Part shown: one piece after another, positions 1 to 9,812 of the stretch
Numbering within the stretch: position 1 is the first letter of the stretch
How the letters are laid out: every line of letters begins with the position of its first letter
Assembly (NCBI GenBank): GCA_002007465.1
Contig: LNAC01000276.1
Span: 4,574,808-4,638,807, forward strand
Reading direction: 5' to 3'
DNA: 64,000 nt
DNA from: Ailurus styani
Lineage: Eukaryota > Chordata > Mammalia > Carnivora > Ailuridae
Position numbers and translations under genes: made by a program
The notes under the pieces: generated by a model
Database searches by the model: none
Seen by the model: only the letters and a program-made list of their open reading frames with translations
Told to the model about the DNA's origin: nothing

Positions 1-315
1 CCCTTCCTTCCTCGCCAACTGCCCCTCCCACCTTGGGCGTTGTATCCCCTCTTCAGGCTTCCTTCCCCTTTTCCCACCCTGCGCCCCCACTCTCCCTCTT
101 CCCCACTGTCCTCCCCTGCCTCCCCTCCCTCCCCTCCCTCACAGTCCTGTCCTCTCGTCCTCCCTTCGCTCACCAGCCTCCCCCTCCCTCTCAAAGCCTC
201 TTCCTCCGGAGCCCTCTGTCCCTCCCCAGCTCAGAGCCCCCGCGCCTCCTCCCCAGGGCTGCACCCCTGCTCCACTGCCATGCTCAAGGAAACCCCCCTC
301 TTCTTCCTCCCTCAG
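1..315 (+). other. TNFSF9: 3' part of the last TNFSF9 intron
   Basis: This stretch is almost entirely C and T, runs directly into a CAG acceptor at 313-315, and precedes the recognisable TNFSF9 exon. An open frame runs through it, but its predicted peptide is only a proline/serine/leucine-rich translation of pyrimidine tract with no resemblance to the ligand. It is therefore read as intron with an unusually long polypyrimidine tract. The earlier TNFSF9 exons lie to the left of the window. Confidence 0.85.
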
Positions 316-806
316 TACAGCTGACCGAAGGGCTGCTGCGCTGGTACAGTGACCCCGGCCTGGCAGGCGTGTTCCTGGGGCCGGGCCTGAGTTATGACCA
401 GCATACTAGGGAGCTGATGGTGGCCGAACCCGGAGTCTACTATGTTTTCTTGCACCTGAAGCTGCAGCGGGTGGTGTCCAGCCAAGGCTCCGGCTCTGTC
501 TCTGCTGCCGTGCACCTGCAGCCGCTTGGTGTCGGGGCAGCAGCCCTGGCCCTGACCTTGGACCTGCCTCCTCCATCTGAAGAGGCCCATGACTCCGCAG
601 CTGGTTTCCGGGGCAGCCTGCTGCACCTGGATGCTGGCCAGCGCCTGGGTGTTCACCTGCAGGCCGACGCGGGGACACACCTCGCCTGGCAGCTCGCGCA
701 GGGCGCCACCGTCTTGGGCCTCTTCAGAGTGGCCCCCAAAGTCCCCACTGGACTCCCCCCATCGTGGCCCCTTGACACGAGGCCTGGCTCCCGGCCCCTG
801 GACTGA
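316..806 (+). CDS. TNFSF9: TNFSF9 (4-1BB ligand, CD137L), last exon, 5' partial
   Basis: This is the TNF-homology domain of the ligand for TNFRSF9 (4-1BB), a type II membrane protein of antigen-presenting cells that costimulates T and NK cells. The exon begins after the acceptor at 314-315 (an alternative AG at 319-320 is 5 nt away; the missing exon 2 phase decides), then reads 162 codons to TGA at 804-806. Recognisable beta-strand motifs in order are WYSDPGLAG, the GVYYVF strand, VHLQPL, LLHLDAGQRLGVHL and the closing ATVLGLFRV. These match 4-1BBL rather than other family members. No disulfide cysteine is present in the domain, as in 4-1BBL. The C-terminal tail after GLP is about ten residues longer than in human. 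The cytoplasmic and membrane segments are in exons outside the window. The gene converges on CD70. Confidence 0.95.
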
Positions 807-1012
807 GAATGAACGCTGCCTTCTTTCCCTGGGGCTCTTGGTGACAGACGCCCCTGGTCACTCTACCTCACCCGGCTTGGCAGGGGTCCCCGCTGCTGAC
901 CCCCTCCTCGAGGACCCCCCAAGTCGCTCTCCACCTCGCTCTCCCCTTCCTGCCCCAAGTCGAACTTCTGGTATTTATTCTGAGCCCGAGCTCAACAGTG
1001 TACTTTATATTA

Positions 1013-1095
1013 ATCCATTCCATTTCTATTTATTGAACATCTGCTGTATGCCAGGCCCAGCGTAGGGCTGGCGAAACATCAGCAAACAAAACAGA
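1013..1095 (+). mobile_element. L2-like fragment within the TNFSF9 3' UTR
   Basis: TATTGAACATCTGCTGTATG, then a CCAGGC segment and AGCAAACAAAACAGA, follow the familiar L2 3'-end pattern (attgagca..tactatgtgccaggcac..gtgaacaaaacaga). Confidence 0.6.
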
Positions 1096-1129
1096 TGAAA
1101 AAAGTCGTTATTTATGTTAATATGTGAGA

Positions 1130-1135
1130 AATAAA
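1130..1135 (+). terminator. TNFSF9: TNFSF9 polyadenylation signal AATAAA
   Basis: This is a canonical hexamer, 324 nt after the stop codon, followed by a G/T-rich stretch at about 1165-1215 that could serve as the downstream element. Confidence 0.8.
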
Positions 1136-1204
1136 GACTCATCCCCAGCCCTGCTCTGGCATTCAGGGGGCTAGTCGTGGGTGGGGGGGTCCGCGTGACT
1201 CTGC

Positions 1205-1490
1205 TGTGTGAGCTTCATTCATGCAAGTTGTTCTGATCATCTCCTGTGTGTCAGGCACTGTTTTAGGTGTTGGGGACACAGATGTGAACAAGACACACAG
1301 CCCAGCTTTTGCCACTCTGGCCCCCAGGTGTGCCTGCTTGGCACTGTGGGACTCTGTGTGACTGGACCATGGGGAGACTGTGTGATGGTGCATGGTACTG
1401 GGTAGAACAATATCTGTAAACTTCCTGACCGCCAAGTATTGAACCTTTACTGTATGTCAGACAGCATGAGGTATCTTATTTGAGACATAA
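1205..1490 (+). mobile_element. Two further L2-like 3'-end fragments
   Basis: Positions 1205-1310 (GTCAGGCACTGTTTTAGGTG and GTGAACAAGACACACA) and 1432-1490 (AAGTATTGAACCTTTACTG, TGTCAGACAGCATGAGG) repeat the L2 3'-end pattern. Three such fragments lie in succession just after TNFSF9. Confidence 0.5.
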
Positions 1491-2000
1491 TGACCCTATG
1501 CTTTCGGGACTTCATTCCCATTTTGTCATCCTCTCTGCTGGTGACCTGACCTGCTTGTATCTGTGTGGCTGAAGTCCTGTGTAATACCATTCTGCAGGGC
1601 CTCGCTTGCCAGCTCTGTTCGGTGACCTCAGGCTGGTGACTTGAAATTGGCCATGGGCATCTGCAAGTGCTTCAGGTTGGCTTCATGTTATTGTGTGCGG
1701 ATCACCTATTGAAGACAGTGATGGAGAAAGTGTGGATTAAACATGTAGATTAAACTCGAAAGTGTGTCTTGTCTTGAGCTGCGACGTTTCGAAGAGCACA
1801 TGAGAAATTGAGGAAGTATTTGTCTTGTGTTTTCAGACCATTATCTGATTTAGCAAAGAGGTTGCTCAAGATGGCTGACAAGCAAGTGAAGTGGGAACAT
1901 CTTACCAGCCTTGTCACTTGGAGCCACACGGGGCTATGGGTACAAGCATGGGAAAAACCCGAGACCACATTCTGTAAGAGTTGACTGTGCGATTTGCAGA
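1491..2000. other. Intergenic, nothing recognised
   Basis: This is single-copy-looking sequence without an open frame of note, an RNA gene or a familiar repeat. A divergent old repeat may be present but I cannot name one. Confidence 0.4.
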
Positions 2001-2016
2001 GGAGAGTATTCTACAG

Positions 2017-2229
2017 GGTCACCTGGATGACTCAATTGGTTTGACTCAGACTCTTGATCTGACTCTTGATTTTAGCTCTGATCATGATCTCAGGGGCGTG
2101 GGATCTGTGTCCACTGCACTCAGGAGGAGTTTGCTTGGGATTCTCTCTCTCCCTCTGCTCCTCCCCCTGCGTATGTGTGCATATGCTCTCTCTCTCTCTC
2201 TCTCTCTGAAATAACTCATTCTTTTTAAA
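2017..2229 (+). mobile_element. CAN-SINE
   Basis: The tRNA-like head starts at GGGTCACCTGGATGACTCA and the body ends in a (CT)n stretch. GGAGAGTATT occurs at 2001-2010 and 2230-2239 as the probable target-site duplication (TSD), with CTACAG between the left copy and the head. An intact AATAAA tail is lacking, so this copy is old. Confidence 0.8.
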
Positions 2230-2239
2230 GGAGAGTATT

Positions 2240-2740
2240 ATATATATATTTTTGTAGATACATGCTACACATTTTTGCCAACAGAATTTATAATAAATGC
2301 CCATATTCATTTCCGCCCGCTCTGGATGGCTGGCTTTTGTTAGTACACCAATGTCTCCAGACCAGCCAGTCCTCCCAGCGCCATAATTTCCCCACCACGC
2401 CGATCTGCCCATTGGTCTATGCAAACCAGCTGGATCTTGACTTCTTACATAGGACAAGAGGGGTTGGGGTGGGCAGAGAAGTCTCCACAGAGCAGGTGAC
2501 CTAGATGGGCCTCAGGAGGAGGGATGAGAACCAGGGAGGTGGAGGTGGGAACGTGGCCCGCACTGGCCAGACAGGAGGGTGTGGGATGGGCAGTGAAGAT
2601 GCGGATGTGGAAGTGAACACCATTTGCCTGAACCATCTCTACCCTCTCTCAAAGAGTTCCTCCTGAGTGGGCAGGACTGGCATTGAGCTGATACCTATAA
2701 GTGTCACCCTGATTGGGAATCAAATTCTTGACCTAGCTCT
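2240..2740. other. Intergenic, nothing recognised
   Basis: A short AT run (2240-2252) follows the SINE; the rest is mixed-composition unique-looking DNA with purine-rich patches near 2510-2600. Confidence 0.4.
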
Positions 2741-2741
2741 A

Positions 2742-2873
2742 GGGGTGCCTGGATGGCTCAGTTAGAAGAGCATGTGACCCTTGATCTCGGGGTTGTAAGT
2801 TCAAGCCCCACGTTGGGTATTGAGATTACTAAAAATAAATAAATAAATAATAAAATGTAAGCTTTAAAAAAAA
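2742..2873 (+). mobile_element. CAN-SINE, short older type
   Basis: The tRNA-like part is retained, with a B-box-like GGTTGTAAGTTCAAGCCCC, followed directly by a TAAATAAATAAATA tail. The polypyrimidine body of younger copies is absent. Confidence 0.8.
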
Positions 2874-2879
2874 CCCCCA

Positions 2880-3822
2880 CAAAAAATAAACTGTTCCATC
2901 CTAGTTGGATGTCCTGTGAGAAGACAGTATATGTGAAATGACAAAAATCTTAAAGAGCTATAAGATGGAAGAAAAAGAGCAGCTTGATGAGAAATGGTCT
3001 ATTAAGGGGGCTTACAGACAGAAACCTGTTTTGAGTGGCTGCCAGAGGAACAGCTCCTGTCACACCTGCCAGAGGCTGGGAACAGCTCCTGTCACACCTG
3101 CCAGAGGCTGGGAGTCCCTGTGCGGGGCGGTGGGGGGAGGGACTCGGAAGGAGAATGTTTGAGAATAGGTGTGTCACAGTCATGTCTCCGGAGCGGATCA
3201 AGGACCCAGGGTACTCAAGGATGCGGCTAAGGGAAAGGATGTGTGTACGGGTGCTGTGCTCAAGAAGGCTTCGGGACAGAGCGGTCTTGGTGGTCATTTG
3301 TCCAAGATGGCTTCAGTCTGGTTCACATATTGGCAAATGACGGTTACTCCCCGCCCCCATTGCTAGATGCTTGCTCTGGACTTCGAGGATGGCGCTTGCC
3401 ATCCAAGACCTCGCACTTGGCTTGCCTCCGGGGTTGGTCGGGGAAGGGTGGTCCCCAGAACTCCCAGTCCGGTGGCCAGCAACAGGCTAACCTAGTTGTT
3501 GCCTATTTTGAATAGCACCAGGTGATGCTGTCCTCTGGTGCAGCTGATTGGGCCAGGGTGGACACGAGACTCAAGCTGGGCCAATCAGATCTCCTCCACA
3601 GAGACAGGGGCAAGCCTGGCTCTACCAACCGCCCTGGTCAGGAATCGGAGGCTGTATGTGAGAGAAGCATGGAGGGAAGCGTGTGCAGAGAGAGAGAGAG
3701 GGAGGGGGCGGGGGAGGAGAAAGGTGTGGGGATTCACAGATGAGACCATAGAGCGCTAGAGAGACAGAGGAGCTACTACCTACGTTTCCTACTTGCCTCT
3801 TCCTGGGGACGTGCGATGCCCT
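2880..3822. other. Intergenic, mostly unclassified
   Basis: Apart from a 32-bp tandem duplication (separate entry) and a GA-rich patch at 3690-3720, I see no repeat family, gene or RNA here. Short open frames have no recognisable domain. Confidence 0.4.
3049..3112. repeat. Perfect 32-bp tandem duplication
   Basis: Units 3049-3080 and 3081-3112 are identical. Part of a further unit (GCCAGAGG, 3041-3048) precedes them, so the array is slightly more than two copies. Confidence 0.95.
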
Positions 3823-4428
3823 AGTACATTAGTTTCCTAGAAATAATAACGGACTGGAGGGGCACCTGGGTGGCTCAGTGCTTTGGGCCACTGACTCTTG
3901 ATCTCAGCTCCGTGTTGATCTCAGGGTTGTGAGTTCAAGCCCCACCTTGGCCTCCAAGCTGGGTGTGGAGCTTACTTAAAACAAACCAAAACAAAGAACT
4001 ATAAACTGGGTGGTTTAGAACACCAGATAATAATTTTCCGCCAGTCCTGGAGGCCAGAAGTCCAAAATCAAGGTGTTGGCAGGGCCATGCTCTCTCCAAA
4101 GGCTCTAGAGGAATCCTTGCCTGCCTCTTCCAGCTTCTGGTGGATGGCGTTCCTTTCCTGGCTTCCGCATTACCCCCATCTCTGCCTCCCTTGCGGCATG
4201 GCTGTTTTCCTTCTGGGTGTCTCCTCTGTTTCTCTTCTCCTCTTCCTGTAAGGACACTGCTCTTGTATTGGATACATGACTCCCCTTACTCCAGTATAAC
4301 CTCATCTTAATTTAACTAGTTCATCTGTAAAGACCCTATTTCCAAATAAGGTCTGAGGTTCTAGGAAGGACATGAAAAAAAATTTTGGGGGGGTGTGGGG
4401 AGAGACACTCTTCAACCCAGTACATTTA
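3823..4428 (+). mobile_element. Old interspersed repeat (LTR/MER-like), interrupted by a SINE
   Basis: Recognisable phrases are CATTAGTTTCCTAG, AACTGGGTGGTTTAGAACA, CCAGAAGTCCAAAATCAAGG, CAGGGCCATGCTCTC, GACCCTATTTCCAAATAAGG and TTCAACCCAGTACA. The family name cannot be settled without a repeat library. The element at 5185-5585 matches it in reverse orientation. Confidence 0.65.
3859..3990 (+). mobile_element. CAN-SINE, short type, inside the old repeat
   Basis: It starts GGGCACCTGGGTGGCTCAGT and holds a B-box-like GGGTTGTGAGTTCAAGCCCC. It ends in an A-rich tail (ACTTAAAACAAACCAAAAC) and splits the 3823-4428 repeat. Confidence 0.85.
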
Positions 4429-4743
4429 GTATCTGCCCTTGTGAGCCATGAGAAACCTGAGTGTCCTTTCATGAATTTCCTTCTGGGGTGGGTTCTATTC
4501 CATGCTGCCCAAGGATGCAGGCCCTCAAGGCTGTTGGTGACTTTCTTGGTAGTTTTGGGGTCTGAGAGTCTGTCCCACTTTCTGGGATATCTGCCATTGG
4601 GAGTGTCCCACAGCAAGGATACTTGGGCCCCATAATGTTGTAGGATGTTACTAAGACCCAAGGTACAAAGATGGAATTCTATAATAGTGACAGGAATTAT
4701 TAATTTATTAATGATTACTGGTCCCAGGCAGTAATTGCTTTGC
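4429..4743. other. Intergenic, nothing recognised
   Basis: No family or gene is recognised; an AT-rich patch lies at 4676-4715. Confidence 0.35.
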
Positions 4744-4890
4744 AAAGACTCCAACAGGAAGGTACTATTTTATTTTCATTCCCATTTTACAGGCAAAGAA
4801 ACTAAGGCCCAGGGAGGTCAGCCCAAGGTCACACAGCTAATAACAGGTAGAGTGGCCAACAGTGTGAGTTGTGGAGCCAGTCTTCCCGGA
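4744..4890 (-). mobile_element. MIR fragment
   Basis: Read on +, it gives the reverse complement of MIR: CCCATTTTACAGGCAAAGAA, then AAGGTCACACAGCTAATAAC and the GTGGAGCCAG segment. Confidence 0.7.
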
Positions 4891-4904
4891 ATCCTGGTCA
4901 GTTC

Positions 4905-4973
4905 TTCTTCTCCTTCTCTGTCTCCTCCTCCTCCTCTTCTTCTTCTTCCTCTTCCTCCTCCTCCTTCTTCTTT
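4905..4973. repeat. Polypyrimidine TTC/TCC repeat
   Basis: An imperfect (TTC)n/(TCC)n run sits at the boundary between the MIR and a SINE tail and may have grown from that tail. Confidence 0.85.
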
Positions 4974-5156
4974 TTAAAGATTTATTTATTTATGTATTTT
5001 AAAGAGAGAGAGAACAAGCCAGTGGAATGGCAGGGAGAGGGAGAAGCAGGCTCCCCACAGACCAGGCAGACTGATGTGGGGCTCGATCCCAGGATCCCAA
5101 ACCCTGGGATCCAAGCTGAAGGCAGACGCCCAACCAACTCAGCCACCCAGTCACTT
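4974..5156 (-). mobile_element. CAN-SINE
   Basis: The reverse-oriented copy begins with its tail (TTTAAAGATTTATTTATTTA) and ends with the head complement CAGCCACCCAGTCAC. The head is diverged. Confidence 0.85.
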
Positions 5157-5184
5157 TCAAGTGAGCTTATAGAATACAGAAAAG

Positions 5185-5585
5185 TTTGGGCTGAATTGTG
5201 TGCCCCCAGATTCATATGTGGAAACCCTAATCCCCAGGACCCCAGAATATGACTGATAGAGTCTTTACAGAAGTAGTTATGTTAAAATGAGGTTGTTAGG
5301 CTGGGCCCTAATCCAATATGATTGGCATCCTTGTAAAAAGGGAAATATGGAGATAGACCTGTGTGCACACACATGCAGAAAATGCCATGTGATCATGAAG
5401 ATGGATACCCACAAGCCAAGGAGGTTCAGACCTGGAACAGACTCCTCCTTTGCAGCCTCCGAAAGAACCAGTCCTGACCACACTTTGATTCTGGACTCCT
5501 GGCCTCCAGAACAGTGAGAGAATAAACGTCTTGTTTAAGGCACCCAGTTTGTGGTACTTCATTGTGATAGCCCTAGGAGACTAAT
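5185..5585 (-). mobile_element. Old interspersed repeat, same family as 3823-4428
   Basis: CTGAATTGTGTGCCCCCAGA, CCCTAATCCAATATGATTGG, CTGGCCTCCAGAACAGTGAG and GGAGACTAATACAG are reverse-complement counterparts of phrases in the 3823 element. Confidence 0.65.
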
Positions 5586-5589
5586 ACAG

Positions 5590-5980
5590 ATGGTTATAGG
5601 ACTTGATGCATTTAATACATGCTCCATACACAGAGTCAGGCTCTCTGTAAGCACTCAATACATTGCACGCCAACATACACATAGAATTCTACAGTGTCCC
5701 ATGGGCGTGTCACAAAGAAGCAACGGTTCACAGGAGGGGTTACAATGACACATCTGTGATGTCACAAAGACTCCCTAGCCAAGACGGGGGTTACAGAGTT
5801 ACAAAGGCAATTTCGGAAAGATGTGGTGTTCCAGAGACAATCACAGAATCAATCCTGCATCCAGAACCATAAAATCCCCAAACAGAAAGAATTTCACAGC
5901 TCCTATAGAAGCCCAAATGGACTAAACCCATGGGAAGGTGTTTGTGGACTTTATTCCTAAGCTCACATATGCATATAATA
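5590..5980. other. Intergenic, mostly unclassified
   Basis: Only a weak L2/MIR-like phrase (GTAAGCACTCAATACATTG, 5648-5666) is visible. Confidence 0.35.
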
Positions 5981-5997
5981 AGGATGTTAATATACTT

Positions 5998-6201
5998 TTT
6001 AAAAATTCTTTTTTAAAAATTTTATTTATTTATTTGACAGAAATATAGAGAGCACAAATAGGCAGAGCGGCAGGCAGAGGGAGAGGGAGAAGCAGGCTCT
6101 CTGCGAAGCAGGGAGCCTGATGCGGGACTCGATCCCAGGACCCTGGGATCATGACTTGAGCCGAAGGCAGCGGCTTAACCGACTGAGCTACCCAGGCACC
6201 C
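5998..6201 (-). mobile_element. CAN-SINE with a 17-bp target-site duplication
   Basis: AGGATGTTAATATACTT at 5981-5997 and 6202-6218 is a perfect TSD. The body retains the CGATCCCAGGACCCTGGGAT core. Confidence 0.95.
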
Positions 6202-6307
6202 AGGATGTTAATATACTTGATTATTGAGGGCTGTCCCAGAAGCCCCTGGTGGGGGGTAATATATGTGTACTTTAGTATGAGTCCCTTTTAACACATACTT
6301 ATGATGT

Positions 6308-6326
6308 AATATATATATATATATAA
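6308..6326. repeat. (AT)n microsatellite
   Basis: A short pure AT dinucleotide run. Confidence 0.9.
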
Positions 6327-6379
6327 GTAACATATATGACATACAAGTCTGATTCATTACTCACACAAAATACTTCACT

Positions 6380-7110
6380 TCTGTCTCTTCCGGTCCCCAA
6401 ATCTCTGGAGGCTTTTCCTGACACCAACAAGCAATTTTCAGCCACCAGCAAGGTATCCAAGGATCCAACTCAACTCTGACACTATATCCTCAGAGACAGC
6501 ATCAGGCCTCACAGGTTAAGCGCTCAGTTTCCACAAGACTGTCTCCCCCAGTCCCTTCTTCAAATGCCAGTCAAAAATCTAAGTTGTCACCTGTGTTTCT
6601 GACCAACCAGCTCTAGGTTGCAGGTTGCAATGATGTCTTCCCTGGGTTTGCTTAATTTGCTAGAGCTGCTCCCAGAATTCAGGGAAACACGTTTACCAGT
6701 TTATGAAAGGAGGTGATAAGGGTGCAGACGAAGAGGTCTGGAAAGACCCTGAGTGCAGGAGCTTCAGCCCCTGTGGAGCTGGGATGTGTCACCCTCTTCA
6801 CGTGGTTGTGTTAGCCAACCTGGAAACTCCCCGAAACCTCTACTATTGGGATGTTATGGATGTTTCCTCACGTAGGCCTGATCCACGATAAACACTGTTT
6901 CTAGCCTCTTTCCCCTGTCTGGAGGATGGGGGTGGGAAGGAAGATGCCACGCTTCTAGTCATGGCTTGGTCTTTCTAATGACCAGCTCCCACCCAGGCCT
7001 CGTTCAGGAGCCCACCCAGAATCGCCTCATTAGAACAAAAGATGCTGCTGGTGTTCTCATCACTTAGGAATTTACTAGGGTTTAGGAGCCCTGTGTTGGG
7101 GGTGAGGCCA
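6380..7110 (+). mobile_element. Old interspersed repeat (LTR-like family B), copy 1
   Basis: It shares ordered phrases with 21240-22575 and 39060-39690: TTGCTTAATTTGCTAGAGCTG, CCTCATTAGAACAAAAGA, CATCACTTAGGAATTTAC and GGGTTTAGGAGCCCTGTG. The family is not named here; an LTR of an ancient endogenous retrovirus is the likeliest reading. Confidence 0.55.
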
Positions 7111-7111
7111 A

Positions 7112-7245
7112 AGACACACACACACACACACATTATATATATAATATTATATATAAATACATACATATATAATATAATATATACATATATACAAATATAA
7201 TATAGATAAATATATTAAAAATGTAATATATATAAATATAATACT
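7112..7245. repeat. (CA)n followed by AT-rich low-complexity DNA
   Basis: A CA run at 7114-7132 passes into TATATA/AATATA DNA with almost no G or C up to 7245. It sits at the A/T-rich end of family-B copy 1. Confidence 0.9.
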
Positions 7246-7740
7246 ACCAATGTCAGTTCTGGATTCCAAAATGTATTTGGTGTCTAGGGCTTGAGATCAG
7301 GGACTGTGAAACTGTATGAGGACTGGGATGTGAATCGAGGCCGTCGAGGAGAAGTGGGATGTCACAAAGGGCGATGGCTCCCTCACACTATCACAGGGGG
7401 AGTATCCCCCGGAGGGGGGTTTCTTGTCTGAGGTTTCTCAGAATTTTCAAACTGGATTTCCAACCTCTCTGTGAAGCGTCGAGGCCGATTCTTGTCCCTC
7501 AGATGCATTGCATGGGCTCTGGCTCAGTCTGTCCAGGAAACTCCTGCTATCCAGGATGGGGATGAACAGGACCCCACACCCCCCCCCAGCCATGCTGTCA
7601 GGTGTGTCTCCAGTGGGAGCAGAGTGGAAGAGCCCGAAGTCTTGCTCCGGCTTCTTTTGTGCCTGTGTGTATGTGCTGGGAGCAGGATGGTGAGGAAGGA
7701 GTGGAGGCAGGTCAGTAGAGTATTTTTAAAATGGCATTAA
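7246..7740. other. Intergenic, nothing recognised
   Basis: Short frames here show no domain; no repeat family is recognised. Confidence 0.35.
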
Positions 7741-7756
7741 GAATTCTTAACATGAG

Positions 7757-7952
7757 GGGGTGCCTGGGTGGCTCGGGCTGTTGGGCATCTGCCTTGGACT
7801 CGGGTTGTGATCCCCGTGTCCTGGGCAAGAGCCCCACGTGGGGCTCCCTACTCGGCAGGAAGCCTGCTTCTCCCTCTCGCTCTCCCCCGGCTTGTGTTGC
7901 CCCTCTCACTGTCTCTCTCTTTGTCAAATAAATGAATTAAATCTTAAAAAAA
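7757..7952 (+). mobile_element. CAN-SINE with a 15-bp target-site duplication
   Basis: AATTCTTAACATGAG occurs at 7742-7756 and 7953-7967. The body is of the CCTGCTTCTCCCTCTCGC type, unlike the ACTTGTGATCTC type seen elsewhere. Confidence 0.95.
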
Positions 7953-8009
7953 AATTCTTAACATGAGAACTACCCTCTTAACATTTTAAGTGCACAATAC
8001 AGTATTTTT

Positions 8010-8194
8010 TTAAAGATTTTTATTTATTTTGACAGAGAGAGAGATCACAAGTAGGCAGAGAGGCAGGCAGAGAGAGAGGAGGAAGCAGGCTCCCTGCTGA
8101 GCAGAGAGCCTGACGTGGGGCTCGATCCCAGGACCCTGAGATCATGACCTGGGCCGAAGGCAGAGGCTTAACCTACTGAGCCACCCAGGCACCC
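8010..8194 (-). mobile_element. CAN-SINE, first of a serial pair
   Basis: It is flanked by CAGTATTTTT at 8000-8009 and 8195-8204, with the head at the right. Confidence 0.95.
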
Positions 8195-8204
8195 CAGTAT
8201 TTTT

Positions 8205-8428
8205 ATTTTTTTAAAGATTTTATTTATTTATTTGACAGAGAGAGAGAGAGAGAGAGAGAGATCACTAGTAGGCTGAGAGGCAGGCAGAGGAAGAATGGGG
8301 AAGCAGGCCTCCTGCTGAGCAGAGAGCCCGATGCGGGGCTCGATCCCAGGACCCCGATCCCAGGACCCCGAGATCATGACCTGAGCTGAAGACAGAGGCT
8401 TAACCCACCGAGCCACCCAGGCGCCCCT
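8205..8428 (-). mobile_element. CAN-SINE, second of a serial pair
   Basis: It starts at the right-hand TSD of its neighbour, and CAGTATTTTT recurs at 8434-8443. It contains an 18-nt internal duplication of the ATCCCAGGACCCCG segment (about 8342-8370) and a (GA)n run. Confidence 0.9.
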
Positions 8429-8443
8429 CAGTACAGTATTTTT

Positions 8444-9567
8444 AAAAAAGATTATTTATTTGAGAGATAGTATGTGTGCAGATGTGGGGAGGAGACCCAT
8501 GGAATTACTCAGCTGAGAGAGAGTAGGAGGTTTGGGATGGAGTGCTAGCTTTGAAGAGGGAGAGGCAATGTATGCACAGAAGAGATAGACAATAAAAGGA
8601 AAAGGAGTTGGCAAAGCTTTGGATATGGGTGGGAGAGAAGAGATAGAGAAGCCAAGACTTTTGACTCATGCAACTGGTCACATAGAAGTACTCAGGGATT
8701 TGGAGACCCTGGAAGCTCATGGATCACTTTGGGATGTGCGGAATTTCCAGGTGTTTCCGGAGTGGTCACGTGGGAATATTGAGTCATTTCTGTGACCACA
8801 GAAGCTCTTTGGCTAGGATGGAATTGTAAGAGTTATTGGTATATTTATATAAAGGATGTTTTGGGTGAGGATGATAGCTCTTAGAATAAAAAGTAAAGAG
8901 GGTCTAAGATCAAGCACAGAGGAAGTTCAATATACAATGGTTTAGCAGGAAGTCAAGTGTTCACTCAAACCTGAGAAGAACAGCCAAACAGGAAAGAGGA
9001 AAATCAAGATCCCAAGGAATCTGTTTCAAGGAGGAAGTAGTGGTCAATGATATCTGATATTGCTGAGAGTCAGTAAAGACGAGAACCAAAAATATTCACA
9101 AGTTTTTGAATCATCCGAATCATGAACAATGAAATCTTATCAGGGACATGAATGAATCCAGTTACATCAGAGTGGCTTGAAAAATCAGTGAGAAGTGAAG
9201 AATTTGAGATTGTCTCTGCAGGCAGTTTCTTTTAAAAATGCATTTTAAAATAATTTTGTATTTCAAGAAAAGTTATATGATTAAAAAGGGTACAAAGAAC
9301 ACCCAGATACATGCAGATACATCAATTGTTAACATTTTGTCCCATTTGCTTTATCATCTGCTCTCCCATTGCCCTTGTATGGGAGTATAAGTTGCAAGTA
9401 TTATTTTGAGTCAGACAAGATCAGGATTATTAAGAAACAAAACCAGAGGAAACCAGAACATCAAAGACTGGGGCAGTTCTAGGAAATTCCAAATGTGGTG
9501 TGAGTGGACTCAAGTAATAGGAGGAAGTTTTGGGGGGTATTTATCAAGGTGATTACTTAAAAAGAAA
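8444..9567. other. Intergenic; possible old LINE debris at the right
   Basis: 8444-9230 shows nothing I recognise. 9235-9370 (AATTGTTAACATTTTGTCCC, ATTTGCTTTATCAT) resembles an old L1 3'-UTR segment, with low certainty. Confidence 0.35.
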
Positions 9568-9812
9568 CATAAGAGGGTGGGAGGATGGGCAAAATGGGGG
9601 AAGAGGTGTGGGAGATACAAGCTTCCAGTTGTGGAATGAATAAGTTGTGGAATGGAAGGCACAGCATAAGGAATATGGTCAATGGCGTTGTAATGGCATT
9701 GTATGGTGACTGTTGGTGGCTATACTTGTGCTGAGCAGAGCATAAAGTAGAGACTTGTTGAAGCACTGTGTTGTACACCTCAAACTAGTGTAACACTGTC
9801 AACTATACTCAA
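9568..9812 (+). mobile_element. L1 3' UTR end
   Basis: GGAATATGGTCAATGGCGTT, TGTTGTACACCTCAAACTAG and GTCAACTATACTCAA are typical of L1 3' ends. The A-rich tail opens into the following purine tract. Confidence 0.75.

Larger units (their letters stand above)
807..1150 (+). other. TNFSF9: TNFSF9 3' UTR
   Basis: The UTR runs from the TGA to shortly after the AATAAA at 1130-1135. It holds three ATTTA pentamers (973-977, 1028-1032, 1110-1114), the last inside TTATTTATG, the form typical of AU-rich elements that shorten mRNA life. Part of it (about 1013-1095) resembles an L2 3' end. The cleavage position is inferred. Confidence 0.8.

Noticed and set aside
33..315. Open frame continuous with TNFSF9 upstream of the exon
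   Set aside because: It translates pyrimidine-rich intron DNA into low-complexity P/S/L sequence and crosses a strong CAG acceptor; it does not resemble the ligand's stalk or membrane segment.
2742..2873. tRNA gene suggested by B-box-like sequence in short SINEs
   Set aside because: The tRNA-like half continues into a SINE A-rich tail, has no proper acceptor stem, and the same unit recurs at many loci.
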